In this document: piece by piece, positions 39,301 to 50,396 of the stretch
How the letters are laid out: each line of letters opens with the position of its first letter
How positions within the stretch are numbered: position 1 is the first letter of the stretch
Assembly: GCF_041260155.1 (NCBI RefSeq)
Contig: NC_091940.1
Coordinates: 26,668,370 to 26,732,369, forward strand
Direction of reading: 5' to 3'
Length of the DNA stretch: 64,000 nucleotides
Origin: Ptychodera flava
Taxonomy: Eukaryota > Hemichordata > Enteropneusta > Ptychoderidae
The notes under the pieces: model-generated
The model's database searches: none
Seen by the model: only the letters and a program-made list of their open reading frames with translations
What the model was told of the DNA's origin: nothing
Program-made: the position numbers and the translations under genes

Positions 39301-42300
39301 TGATTCATCAGTGGTTTTCTGTTTCCATTTACAGATAATCTTTGCAACAGTGACAGTTTTTTTACCAGCTGCCTTTCACTGCAGTCCATTCTCCTGCTAC
39401 TACCAGGGCCAAAAATCAGCGTGAGTAGAAAAAAAAAGTTCTGCGTGTCTCCCTCATTGACATCTTTACTTGTAAATTTTGTTATTTGTTTGTTGCTGCA
39501 GTGATTTTGCGTACATTTACAGCTTTACCTGCCTTTGATGAGATATTACAGTATTCTGACTATTCACTACAAATTTGCATATATCTGTGTATACAGTAGC
39601 AGTAGTCAAAAAAGGCTGTTAGCCACATTTACTCATATAACACCAGTAGTACTATGATAATATTGGCAGCGCACTCTTGTTTGTTTGGCCAGTCAATTGA
39701 TTTCCATGGATACAGGTGACAGGATTTCTTTAAAGGTATACAGTCACCCGTAATCTAAATATGCCCATATATGGTCAAAGGGGTGTTCCTTTGTATTCAA
39801 AATGCCCATGTGAGGGCGCTGTTTTTAAAAAGCGGCCACCCGCTTAAAATCTGTGATTGGTTAGATTTTCTCTTTCCATGGTAACTGTGGCAAAATTGGA
39901 GCAGGTGACAGTGTACCTTTAATTAAGGTAGAATGTGCTTCAGGGACAGATGTTCAGACTCTCAAATTTTTCCAATTCTCTTCTGGTCTATCACTTCTTG
40001 GGTTTTACTTTAAAGCTCTTGGCACATCAAAAATTTTCACCGCCCTTGTTTCTTTGAAAATCTAGAAAATTTTGTATTTCCCCTTTGAGTTAACAAAGGG
40101 ATGGTGGTAGTTTGTTTCTTTAGTTCCAAACTTTGCCTAGTGAAGCCTGATTTTTGTCCTTGATTCGGTAAGAGAATGGTTGAAATTGTCATCGAGGAAA
40201 CTTTGAGCAAATAAGTTTTTCACTTTCAAGGCACATACTACCTTAATCCTCGTAAAATGTGAATGTTTTGTCAGAGAAATGATTTCTTTTCTGTTTGAAT
40301 AACACATCAATTGTGTGTCATATTTACAAGCCGTGAATTTTCATAGAGAAATCAAGACAAACAATCTGTAAATGTCCCTTGTATGTTCTATTTGTTGCAG
40401 AACTCAGCAGTTCAGTCCACGCTGTTTGAACCAGCCGACAAATATACAACCAGAACCCACTGTCAGACAGTACAGCTGCCAGGACGGAACAACCATCGAT
40501 GACTGCCCGTGTGTTTGTGATGATAAACCTGTAATTTCCACCAATCAAACCTGTTTATGGTCCAATGCAACTTTCAATGAATGTAAGCATAGGTGTAAAA
40601 AATTTAAAGAGCATCCTGCTGGTTTGATTGTCTTAACCCTTTCACCACAGTGGTTTGAACCAATCCCATTGTTTACTATGGTAAAGTTGGACCTTTAGAT
40701 ATGGAAATGGGGTGAAAGGGTGAAACAAACTACTTGTACACATATAACTTCAACACAGAAGTTTGCTGTTAAATTTCAGGTTTTAAATTATCGGTGGTAG
40801 ATCATACTTTATCAGCTGATTGAACAACTACAGTGTTTGATTTCAGGTAGTTGATTTATCAGACCAAATATTGTCAAAGTTTAGCTAAAGTGTGGTCATA
40901 TTTGCGTGTACATAATATCTTCAGGTTGATGTTTTTGTTAATAAGAATCCACCAGATTGAGTGAACAACCAACCGTATTCAAAAATACTCTGGGTTTTAA
41001 GGTCATTTGAGGTCATGAAAATGACCTAGTCCACAAGGTTGCCATTGGTGGTGTCCCTATTCCTGTTGGCCTTCCGGGGAAGTGTTTAATTCACGCACAG
41101 TCCTCAAGAAGGGATAAAAGAATGGCAGAACCTTACAGGTGGAGTCATCCATCAAAAGATAATAACATGCACAAATCTAATAAGTCTGTTCCACATTTTT
41201 TCCTACAAACATCATCCAATTTCTCATACCATTGTAGTGTATATAATACAAAATATAGCCTTCTGTCCATATTCATGATCATTACATTCCAGTGTTCTAC
41301 CTTGTTTGTAAGGCATATCAATTACCCCTTTACAACCAAAGTTTGGTACAACCCACTGGTTTTCTATAGCAAGTTCGGATAGACCTCTGTACAGAATGAT
41401 GGGATGAAAGGGTTAGTACATGACCTAATTTGACCACAATTTATTTTCAGTGGCGACTCTGATGTTTGTGACCGGGGAGTCAGCAATAGGACACCTGTTT
41501 TCGAGAGATACCCACTTGGAGTTTGGCTATGCCTCCCTGTGTACCATGCTGGTGTTGTACTATCCCATGGCGTGTTGGACTGCGGGTACTGCCATGTCCA
41601 CAGGATTGGTGGTGCCTATGCTGTAAGTCCTATTCTAAATAAACTTGTTCATTCTGGTGCTTCACTATATTCCGTGGAGTAATAGCAGAAACTGCGGATA
41701 TATATCAACAGGATTATAGGCTAATCCAAACTATCTTTGAGAAACATAAACCACTAATCCGTTATGTCTGAAGTCTACAGCTGTATCTCAACTGATATAC
41801 ACCAATTTAGAATCTTCAAAAATCTTTGTAGTCCTTCCTAACAAAATATGTGTACCTTGTATTTAAAATACCGTAGATTATTGTATTCTGTGTGCTGAGT
41901 GGGGTTTTCCTTCTACAGTTGCCAAAGTGAATGGAAATGTTGTAACCTAATCGAAAGTTGCCAGTCATGAAACTTGGCTCAGGATGATGTTTCAGTATTA
42001 ACCACATTTGCACTAGCTGTTACTTAAGTCGCAACAAAATCCAGGCACGTGAAATTTTATTTTCTGACATTTGTTGAAATATTAAAGATAGCAAAACCTT
42101 GCTGGCATTTAAGTATTTTCTCATATGTGGGGACAGTTACATGACCCGCACATGTATTCTGCCATTGTCCTTTTATCATTGACGATAGTTCAATCTATTC
42201 TGTCTTTTATCTGTAGTTTGATTGGTGGGCTGTACGGCCGTCTTGTTGGGCTGGCCATGGTATCAATATTTGGCGTACAGACTGATGAGAACCCATACTG

Positions 42301-45300
42301 GGCTTGGATGGACCCCGGTGCGCTGGCTCTGATTGGTTCTGCATCTTTCTTTGGTGGTGTATCAAGATTGACGATGTCCCTCACTGTCATTATGGTATGG
42401 TAGTGTTGACCTTTAAACCCTGACCCTTGACCTTTCACAGAATACCTGGCATGTTTATGTCTTACCAGAACATGTCAATACTGAGTAGTTAAACTAAATT
42501 TTCAAATTGAAATCTTAAGAAAGTAATCCCTGTCTATGAAGACCCACATTGTCTGTTTGTCAGAAAACATGTAAAGGTGCTTTTATAATGTCACTTTTAC
42601 AAAACTTTTCTGCATCATGTAATTTATAGATATATTTATTTTGTATAGGAAATTCAAAAATATTGTCAGAAATTTCAACTTAGACAGAAAAGTGCTCTAT
42701 CGACTTTGGATTTTCAAAGATTTGTTTCCCAATTCAAAGATTTGTTTCTCAATACTAATAATTACAGAATTAATTGCAGAATTACTACTACCATGTGGTA
42801 CTCATCAAATTCGTTTTGCTCTTCCATTCATTTGATTGTCTTCTTTAACTTCAGATGGAAATCACCAATGACATCCAGTTCCTGCTGCCAATCATGGTTG
42901 CCATTGTGGTTGCTAAGTGGGTTGGTGATTTCTTTACTCATGCCATCTACCATTCAATACTGGAGTTCAAGTGCATACCATTCCTTGACCATGAACCCAT
43001 CATCTACGACAACAACCACAAGGCGTGAGTATATTCACAAGAAATTCCACAAGTTATGATGACATAAAATATACAAAAAGTATCTCAGTTTTAACCTTTT
43101 GAGCACTGTAATTTTCTCCCAACAAAATTTTAGTGTAAAAATTTTACTTATGGTTATGAATATTTCTGTAATTTTTTGTTAAGTTTGGACCAAATGAACA
43201 TCACCTTATTTTGGCTACAGTTTTTTCTCAAATTTTTGGCAAAAATCTGAGAAAAATTGACAGGGGTTTATTTTATGTAGGGGACAAAAATAGACTTTGG
43301 CACTCAAAGGGTTAAGCGGTATTGAATATTTTCAAAAGAAAAATCTGTCAATAAATAACAGACAAGGGTTGATTGAATTCAATAATTTAATGTCCAGACC
43401 TACCAAAGCTAAGATGAGACCTCTTACTTAGACCAGAAGATCAATCCATTACATGAGGGCACTCCTAGAGAATTTTGAAACCACTTCCTTTACTGATTTT
43501 CACCGTCTGACAAAGAGACAAAACAGGAAAAGAGTATCCTAAGTTATGTAGCTTTCGGTCTATTGTGAGTAATCGGGGATTGAACTTTTAAGTCTTGGCC
43601 ACTATATGTGTACCTGTATGATGAACAATGTGTGGGGTAACTTAAACAACTGCTTGATTTATTTCGATTTTGGTCTTGGAAACATCATGTACAGAATGGA
43701 TTTACTCCCCAAGCTCCCATGGAAACCAGTGCTGTGGCACTTATGGCACCAAGCATTTACACAGCTTTGTTGTTTTCAGTGTGAGAAACCCTTGACAGAG
43801 AATTTGAATGAGAGACTCGGTGATGCGTTCAACAGATTCATGTTGTCTTTCCCTCCTTGTTTGACAATTCAGTGTGAATCTTGAACTTCACTATACCAGA
43901 AGTGCCATGGTGTCGCCAGTCATAGTCGTTCACACCAGGGAAAGTGTGAGTCAGCTGGCGCACCTGCTCAGAGACACTGTCCATGGCGGGTTTCCGGTGG
44001 TGAGGAGCAATGAAAGCGGGGACAAGCTGTTCTTGGGTTTGATAACAAGGACGGAGCTCTGCGTTCTGCTCAGGAATGAGGATATATTCGAGACTGCTGA
44101 TGAGCCGAGCGATGATGAACCCCAAGTAACGGCTGTGGAATATCAACAGGTGAGGACAAGTAACGTGTTTGGAATGGTTTTGGTTAGGGAATGGAGAGAT
44201 CACAGTTTGTGAACTGAAGACATAGACTTGCTTCAAGTCTGTGGGCATATAAATATCAAAACAGAATAAAAGTGACTGGGGGCCAGTCTACTGAAGACAT
44301 AAACATGACAATTATCAACGAGTTTAAATTAACTCTGCTTTGTCTCCCAGGAACATAAAATTTTCGTACTTTGTCCAGAAGTGTCCTTTATAAAACAGCT
44401 TTTACATTGTAGGACATTTAATTTACATCTGATACTGAAGGTGATAGAAGATATTGGCCTTACAGTGTGAATCTAGATATAAAGTGATATCATTGGTGAT
44501 GAGATGGTCATGTGATATCAACCAATGATACAGACACCTACATGTAGTAGATTTAGCAGATTATATGGATTGCACCTTACCATTGATCTATGTCCATGTC
44601 ATCATTGAGCTAGAATCTCCCTTTATCCGCAGCTGACTTCTGATAAGGTACCAGGTGAGATGGACCAGATTCTGGAGACACTATGCTCAGACCCCAAGTA
44701 CCAAGGCCTTTACATCAACCTGGTAATGTTTTCTGTTATTCAAGCATTCTTTACAGTACAGTCGATGTCTGACTTTTTTTTCTGATATTAATTCCATTCT
44801 TTAGGATAGTATATGCCTCAGTGTTGAAGGACTGAAACTTTTGCACAAACTTTCCTCCATAAAATGTCGATCATTCTAGCAAAGTAAGAATAATATCAGG
44901 GGCCAAGCTATTCTGTGTATATTTTACAGCAAATCTGCCACGTCTGCCATCAAACAGAATTTCATACAATTCAGGTTTTAAGTTGAGGATCTCTTTAGCA
45001 ACTGACATTTCAGTATGGTGTAGTACTGCAAATTATACAAATATAAGGCCCTTACGCTCCTTGGAAAGTCCTTGACCTTCTGGAAAGTCCTGAAAAAAGT
45101 CCTTGGAAAAGAAATTGAGTCTTCTAAAGTTCTGGAAAATTCATAATCCACCCAACATTTCCAAAAAGTGACAAGATGATCAGTTGTAATATTGTAAAAA
45201 TGACACAGTACATGGGATCTAAAAAATTACATCAATAAAATATTTTGAAAATGGTATTTTTGACCTCAAGAAGTTCTTGAAAACTGCTCAAAAAGTCCTT

Positions 45301-45780
45301 GAAAGTCCTGGAGTTTTAATTGACTCTAAGTGTAAAGTGACATTGAGCTTTTAGAGCCTGAATTAGTACCATCTGATGAGAAGTTACTACAAATATTAAT
45401 AACAGCAATATTCCAACTCAGGAGGGCTATCAATTTGATGCTCATATTGATTTGAAATACATCTATCTTACAAAAGTATCATTTACACGATGGGATGAGT
45501 TAATAGACAAGTGTAATTTTCCAATTTTGCTCAGGCACCATACTACAACCAGTCAGCTCCTTGCGTGGAGGACAATTTCTCTCTTCACCGTACTTACATC
45601 ATCTACCGTACCATGGGCCTTCGTCATCTGACCGTGGTTGACAGACGGAACCAAGTCGTCGGCATGCTGACGAGGAAGGACTTGATGGGCTTCAGACTTG
45701 AAGAAACCCTGGCTGCCCACATCGCTGAAACTCAAACTCTCAATGAACCTACAGTGGAGATGGCCTCGATGGATGCATAG
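34844..45780 (+). CDS. CLC chloride/proton exchanger, ClC-6/ClC-7-like (spliced, 15 exons)
   Basis: Probable endosomal/lysosomal 2Cl-/H+ antiporter. Exons: 34844-35151, 35789-35918, 36195-36275, 36592-36767, 37135-37227, 37711-37954, 38993-39187, 39335-39420, 40401-40582, 41451-41622, 42217-42394, 42855-43024, 43873-44149, 44633-44722, 45535-45780. They sum to 2628 nt in phase, giving 875 residues. The start at 34844 has A at -3; the in-frame ATG at 34808 would add 12 residues. Seen: a cytosolic N-terminus with [13 protein letters not shown] at 181-185 (Ser favours chloride over nitrate); gating Glu225 in GPEGPMIH; proton Glu292 in [12 protein letters not shown] with ClC-7-like spacing; a luminal Cys-rich loop with NQT and NAT sequons (about 425-498); and two CBS domains (exon 13, exons 14-15). 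The end of CBS2, [17 protein letters not shown], is closest to ClC-7. The usual Lys of GKEGP is Pro here. It could be an invertebrate paralogue group rather than the CLCN7 orthologue, so no symbol is given. Confidence 0.9.
36311..36375. repeat. (CATA)n microsatellite in CLC intron 3
   Basis: About 16 tetranucleotide units. Confidence 0.95.
38478..38825 (+). mobile_element. TTAA-flanked MITE family 'K', copy 1 (348 bp)
   Basis: TTAA (38474-38477), GGTAGTATGCGCCTC at the left, GGTGCGTTCTACC at the right, TTAA (38826-38829). It lies in CLC intron 6. It contains the marker AATGGCCGCCATCCCTGTGT and the subterminal GCTCAAACTTTCCTTAAGGA. The TTAA target and GG...CC ends fit Kolobok- or piggyBac-type transposition; the ends favour Kolobok. 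Non-coding. Confidence 0.8.
39734..39918. mobile_element. TTAA-flanked MITE, 185 bp, abutting MITE K copy 2
   Basis: TIRs AGGTATACAGTCACC and, in reverse, AGGTACACTGTCACC, bounded by TTAA at 39730-39733 and 39919-39922. It lies in CLC intron 8. Internal sequence includes TGAGGGCGCTG and an AAAGCGGCCACCCGC string. Non-coding. Confidence 0.75.
39927..40242 (-). mobile_element. MITE family 'K', copy 2, reverse orientation (316 bp)
   Basis: TTAA (39923-39926), GGTAGAATGTGCTTC at the left, GGCACATACTACC at the right, TTAA (40243-40246). It is the reverse of copy 1, as shown by the rightward CTTTGAGCAAATAAG and GAGTTAACAAAGGGATGG strings. CLC intron 8. Confidence 0.8.
40637..40720. mobile_element. 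About 85-bp mini-MITE, copy 2
   Basis: TTAA (40633-40636), then CCCTTTCACCAC; the right end is GGGGTGAAAGGG. The interior has CCCATTGTTTACTATGG and AAAGTTGGACCTTTAGA, matching copies at 26135 and 41326. It is just 54 bases downstream of the CLC exon 9 donor. Confidence 0.65.
41326..41412. mobile_element. About 85-bp mini-MITE, copy 3
   Basis: The ends CCCTTTACAACC and GGGATGAAAGGG, with interior TTTGGTACAACCCACTGG and AAGTTCGGATAGACCTC, match the family at 40637. It ends 38 bases before CLC exon 10. Confidence 0.6.
43095..43311. mobile_element. TTAA-flanked MITE with CC(C)TTTGAG ends, 217 bp
   Basis: TTAA (43091-43094), then CCTTTTGAGCACTG; the right end reversed is CCCTTTGAGTGCCAAAGTC, followed by TTAA (43312-43315). 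It lies in CLC intron 12. This end type is characteristic of piggyBac-like MITEs. Confidence 0.75.
44802..44865 (+). mobile_element. MITE family 'K', partial left end
   Basis: TTAGGATAGTATATGCCTC, then GAAGGACTGAAACTTTTGCAC and AAACTTTCCTCC, align with the first 60 bases of copy 1 at 38478. No right end was found. CLC intron 14. Confidence 0.5.
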
Positions 45781-45851
45781 GGTCCTTTGTCGACTAGCGC
45801 CCTCTGTTCATGATGTGAAAAAAACCTTTTGTTTTATCCACCGACTTTTGA

Positions 45852-45987
45852 GTTGCTCTGTAGGTCAGCGCAAGCTCTACAAGTCAGATGTGAACTTATT
45901 GGTCTCTCATATTTTACACTGAGAGACGCATATCAGCAGGGTTCACATTTTACACATCTCATATTCAAATCTGACCTACAGAGCAAC
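45852..45987. mobile_element. 136-bp inverted-repeat element (possible MITE) in CLC 3' UTR region
   Basis: GTTGCTCTGTAGGTCAG at 45852-45868 is the exact reverse complement of 45971-45987. Imperfect pairing continues inward, and a second small hairpin (GTCTCTCA...TGAGAGAC) lies at 45901-45926. It starts 72 bases after the CLC stop codon. It could be a MITE or an RNA stem-loop in the 3' UTR. Confidence 0.6.
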
Positions 45988-47230
45988 ATTTACAAACTTA
46001 AGAACAAAGAAAGGTTATCTCCATAGGGTATAAATGCAGAACTTTGAACAACTAAGAGGCTTATCTTCAACAAGAAATTTTCTTTTCCACATTTCTTACA
46101 GTTTCATTTATATTCTTTCTGTTTATCTTGAAAAAAAATATTTCTCAGTCTACAATATTTCCATCCCATCAAAGTTGTGTGGTTGTCCCCGTGCTGTTAT
46201 AACCTGTGTTTTTAATCCATTTTATTTTGAAAGAAGGTTGGCTTTTGGCCACATCTCATTATACTAGTGAGTTATCAACAAATCACAGTAATTCACATGA
46301 TTCAAGATTGCTACAATTGATAGGGATCCGTACAATTTTGCATAAACACTAGTCATAATAAGTCATGCAGAATTTAGTAATGTACTGCTTTGATTGGAAT
46401 ATTTTATCAATATTCCATTCATGACGGCCCTACAAGGTTGATCCAAACCGTTTGAGTTGAGGTTCTGAAATGATAACACTGTTTGAGCGATTGAAAGGAG
46501 AGTTGAAATGCCCCTGGGAGATGAGAAATGTGCCATATCATTAGTCTTATATGAATACAGTTATACATGTACTTGCATAATTTCCACATTGTAAGTTTTG
46601 AAAATAATTGAAATGAATATGGTTTTCTTGATAAAGTAGCCAGTCAGTGACAAATCTAGTCAAGAAATGTGGTACAAGAGAACTCAAGGTTGCAGTCAGG
46701 GATAGGAAGTCTAAATCAATTTTTGATTTTATGCTGTGCAAGAAAAAGTGTAAAATTTTGACCAAATGATCTGTTAAGCTCAGACTGGCAAAGACGGTCT
46801 CTATGGGGAAAAGATCAATATTTAGACACCTCAGGTCAGACCTCAAGCCATTTAATCAAAGTTTATCATTCGTTTGTAAATCTGTCTGTACACCTGGTAA
46901 ATGACAAACCACAAATGGGATCCCACAATCAAAAACATTTTGTGTTCACGTTTCTATTCTATTACATTCCAAATTCCCTCCAAGAACACTCTCCACATTC
47001 CCATTTCGTTTGGCAATAACATAGTCTGAAAACACTATTATTAAAAGAAACATGTCATATTTGTTACCATGGATACAAGATCATCTACTTTAGAAGAAGG
47101 ATTTCAGGGTCTGCATTGATTTAACCATCCAAAGAAACTCTGTAAAAACTTAGTGAACATGCAATATTTGAATTCTTAAAAGTAAACAATATTTTTATTT
47201 ACCATACTGGTTTCTGTTGATGTAATTCCT

Positions 47231-47232
<2 letters not shown>

Positions 47233-47267
<35 letters not shown>
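47233..47267. repeat. (CT)n microsatellite
   Basis: Pure CT tract of about 35 bases. Confidence 0.95.
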
Positions 47268-47268
<1 letters not shown>

Positions 47269-47705
47269 CTCAAACACTCTCTCCTCAAACACACTCTTAT
47301 TTACTTTTTAAGTGTGGATTTTTTGTATTTACATTCTCAACTGTCTGTGTATCTGGTAATCTGTGTCCAGTGATTTTGTCAATCTCTTTTTGTCAAAGTT
47401 GGACATTACCACTCTAGTACGTGTGTCCCAGTTTTGAAGTCATCATCGGAAATGATTATTGGCAAAATAAAAAAAATGATCAAATATTACAGCCAGTGGG
47501 AACTCAGGTTCTCCAGAAAAACTAAATCCCACCCTTTAGATATACAGTAATGATGTTATGTAACTCTTTCAGGGCCTACGGACTTCAAATTATGACTTTG
47601 AAGGATGCTGAATGCGTGTCATCCAAAATGTACCAATGCAAATAAATCTGGGGTTTCTTTTAACTTTGCATTAAAATATGCAAATTTTTACTAATTTTAA
47701 AAGAG

Positions 47706-47826
47706 GCACTACAAGGACGCTAGGACGCTATCATTATTTGACGGGATGCAACTCTCTGCAAACGTACAAAGTGTAGGTTTGCAGAGAATTGCATCGGGTC
47801 AAATAATGATAGCGTCCTTGTAGTGC
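47706..47826. mobile_element. Palindromic MITE, 121 bp
   Basis: Arms 47706-47763 and 47777-47826 are reverse complements apart from a few mismatches and one 8-bp tandem duplication (AGGACGCT) in the left arm. The loop is 13 bases. The ends are GCACTACAAGGACGCT and AGCGTCCTTGTAGTGC. No target duplication is evident. Confidence 0.8.
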
Positions 47827-50129
47827 TTCTTCGTACATCTACTTTACCTTGGAACAACAACAACACAATAGTTATGTTCATTGAATTTTATTGGTCAACA
47901 ACAAAGACAACACTAATAAACATAAACAGCGATACAAACAACAACAACAACCAGACTTCTGGTTCCCCTGCGGTAATACCATGGTGGTGCACTATCTACC
48001 AAGTCCATGTTTTGTCCGGTACACATTGTTTCATCAGCCTTTTCAGCACGTTGGAACTTTCTGTGAACTACCATTATAAAAAATGTCCACGGTTTTGGCT
48101 CCCTCTTTTGTAATTTTGCAGACACTGGCTCGAAACGCCCGTTTCAAATAATCCCCTCATAGAATATGTTACACTACCAGAGGTCGCCTAAAGTCATTGC
48201 AGATTTTTGACCAATCCTCTAAAAAATAATAAAAGATAAATGCAATAAAATATAATTATTACAACACTAAATACTCGTTTATCTTTGTCAGTCATGTCCA
48301 TATAGTTTGCACTGTTTTATCATGTACGATGACCTATCGCCGCCACCAACCTAATAAAACCCAACAACTTGAAATATGTTTTTTATTACCTTAAAAAGGG
48401 CACCATGAATGCATTTTGAAATACATAGCAAATAACGCAAAAATTATAGATTCGCTGGTATTTGCTATTTTTAATTACAGTTTGTAATTGCAATTACAAT
48501 ACATTAAAAGTGGCGACTCACCAGACACATGAAGGCTACCTTCCGACTGCTTGACTTCATGATGTCCCTGATGCCTCCTTTCAGCTCCTAACGGTCATCA
48601 TTCTACATAAGAAATCAAAATAAATATCCCACTACAATTTTGAACTTGTACGCATCAAATAAAATTATAATCAATTCTATACTATTAAGTAAAAGTACTA
48701 CAACAGTGTCAACAATGTCGATCTAGGGCGCGCATGAACTGCGAATCACTGGCACATCATGGTGTCATATTGCGCCAACTGAAAATGTTGTCGATCGTTT
48801 CACACGAGAGCAAAGGTACGAGAATTCGTTCTTACACTAAAAATGTACTAAGTTATCATCAGATATTTTGTTTATATGATAATTTTTCCGGCTTTACCTC
48901 TTATTCGCACAGGCACTTGTACTATATTGTAAATGAACAAGGAAATCAATAAACTTAAATAACACCACCTTATAATTTTTTCTGGTCTCGTATAAATGAT
49001 ACCCAAATCGTTGGTGCGTCAGTATAGAAGGTGAAGGGGTGTCCACAACTTCGCTAGCCATCGTGGGATTTTATTAGAGCCTGACCCTCTCACGTTGATT
49101 ACGTCCATGGTTAGAGATAACTACGCCGACCTAACTATAGCCGCGCGGATTTGACGATGGGTTATCGGCACAGGCGTTTCGTGTTTCAATGTGGGCTTCG
49201 CAGAAAAAGGACGGTATGACACAATTTTGCCCTCCGGACCGTCAACCCCATACAGTATGACGTTTACGGTTTATTAAAGGGTCTTTGACAATTGCTAGAT
49301 ACTCTTTGTATTTAATGACTAAATTTCAAACTTGTGAATCGGGATTCACTCACAAGTTCCGCTCAAAAAACTTTCTGCGTATGTTGAGCAGCCTGAGAGG
49401 CCTGTGCGTAAGAAGTTTTTGGTAAAATAGAACTAAAGCATGTATCAAACTTGGACGTTGAACGTCAAAGGTGTATCTATTGGTCGATGCTGGTTATTTG
49501 ACCGTATGCTCTGAGGCGTCGAATATTATTGATCTTATTCACAGGGCAAAGCCGTTTCATACGTTCACCCTTTTTACCTTAATTTTCTATACATCCAGCA
49601 GATTGGCGCTCCCATACTTGGGTATATACGTTCAACCAATTGTAGCGGACGTTATAAGTCATTAGTACGTTGGTATTGTATTCATACGTCACATATTAGC
49701 TATAGCCAATTGTTTGTTGTCCACGGTTTCAATAACCAACATTCAGCAAGCCCGTGTTCCAAAATATCAAAACCATTAAAGTTGTGAGAAGTACCAACAA
49801 GAGAATTTTCTCTTGTCTAGAATACATCTCCAATTCAGTAATTACAAAATCAGTTTTATGTCCGTTATATACTATGTATATTTTTTCCATATACAAAGTA
49901 GGGTACAAACTATGGCATATATACCTATATACACAGACACATTAGACTGAGACGCACTGTCAAACAGATAGTCTGACACAGTCGAGCAGATAGACTCTTG
50001 CGCACGTACACACACAATACATGTACATGAATATTGCAATCCTCTTAAATATCTACAGATATCGCGAGCTTCACTTTTACAAAATGATTTTATTCGTGCA
50101 GTAGAGCTTTACTTACGCGTAATGGATAT

Positions 50130-50396
50130 ACTTTCACAGAATGGTGACACAAAAAACGTCTTAGTTTTTCGAAAATCGAAAATTTTATTTTCTCCCGTAG
50201 AGTTAACACAGGGATGACGGTCATGTTTAATTTCAAATATCGGTAAATGTCGGGTATTTGTTTCTCTCGTTTGCATGGCGATCCCTGTTTTTATTCTCGA
50301 TTTAGTAAGAGTATGACTGAACGTTTCATTGAGAAAAAGTTTGAGTAAAAAGTTGAGTAAAAGTTTAAGTCTTTCACTTTCGAGGCGCATACTACC
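50130..50396 (-). mobile_element. MITE family 'K', copy 3, reverse and probably 5'-truncated
   Basis: The right end GAGGCGCATACTACC is followed by TTAA (50397-50400). The interior has GAGTTAACACAGGGATGACG and TCGATTTAGTAAGAGTATGA, matching copy 2. The left end is unclear, so the start is approximate. Confidence 0.65.

Noticed and set aside
47913..48125. ORFs next to the 47.7-kb hairpin as a possible retroelement fragment
   Set aside because: Read in all frames; no reverse-transcriptase or nuclease motif could be recognised.
48522..48565. Possible minus-strand first exon (MKSSSRKVAFMCL followed by GTGAGT)
   Set aside because: Good donor and signal-like start, but no downstream exon was found, so it is not supportable.
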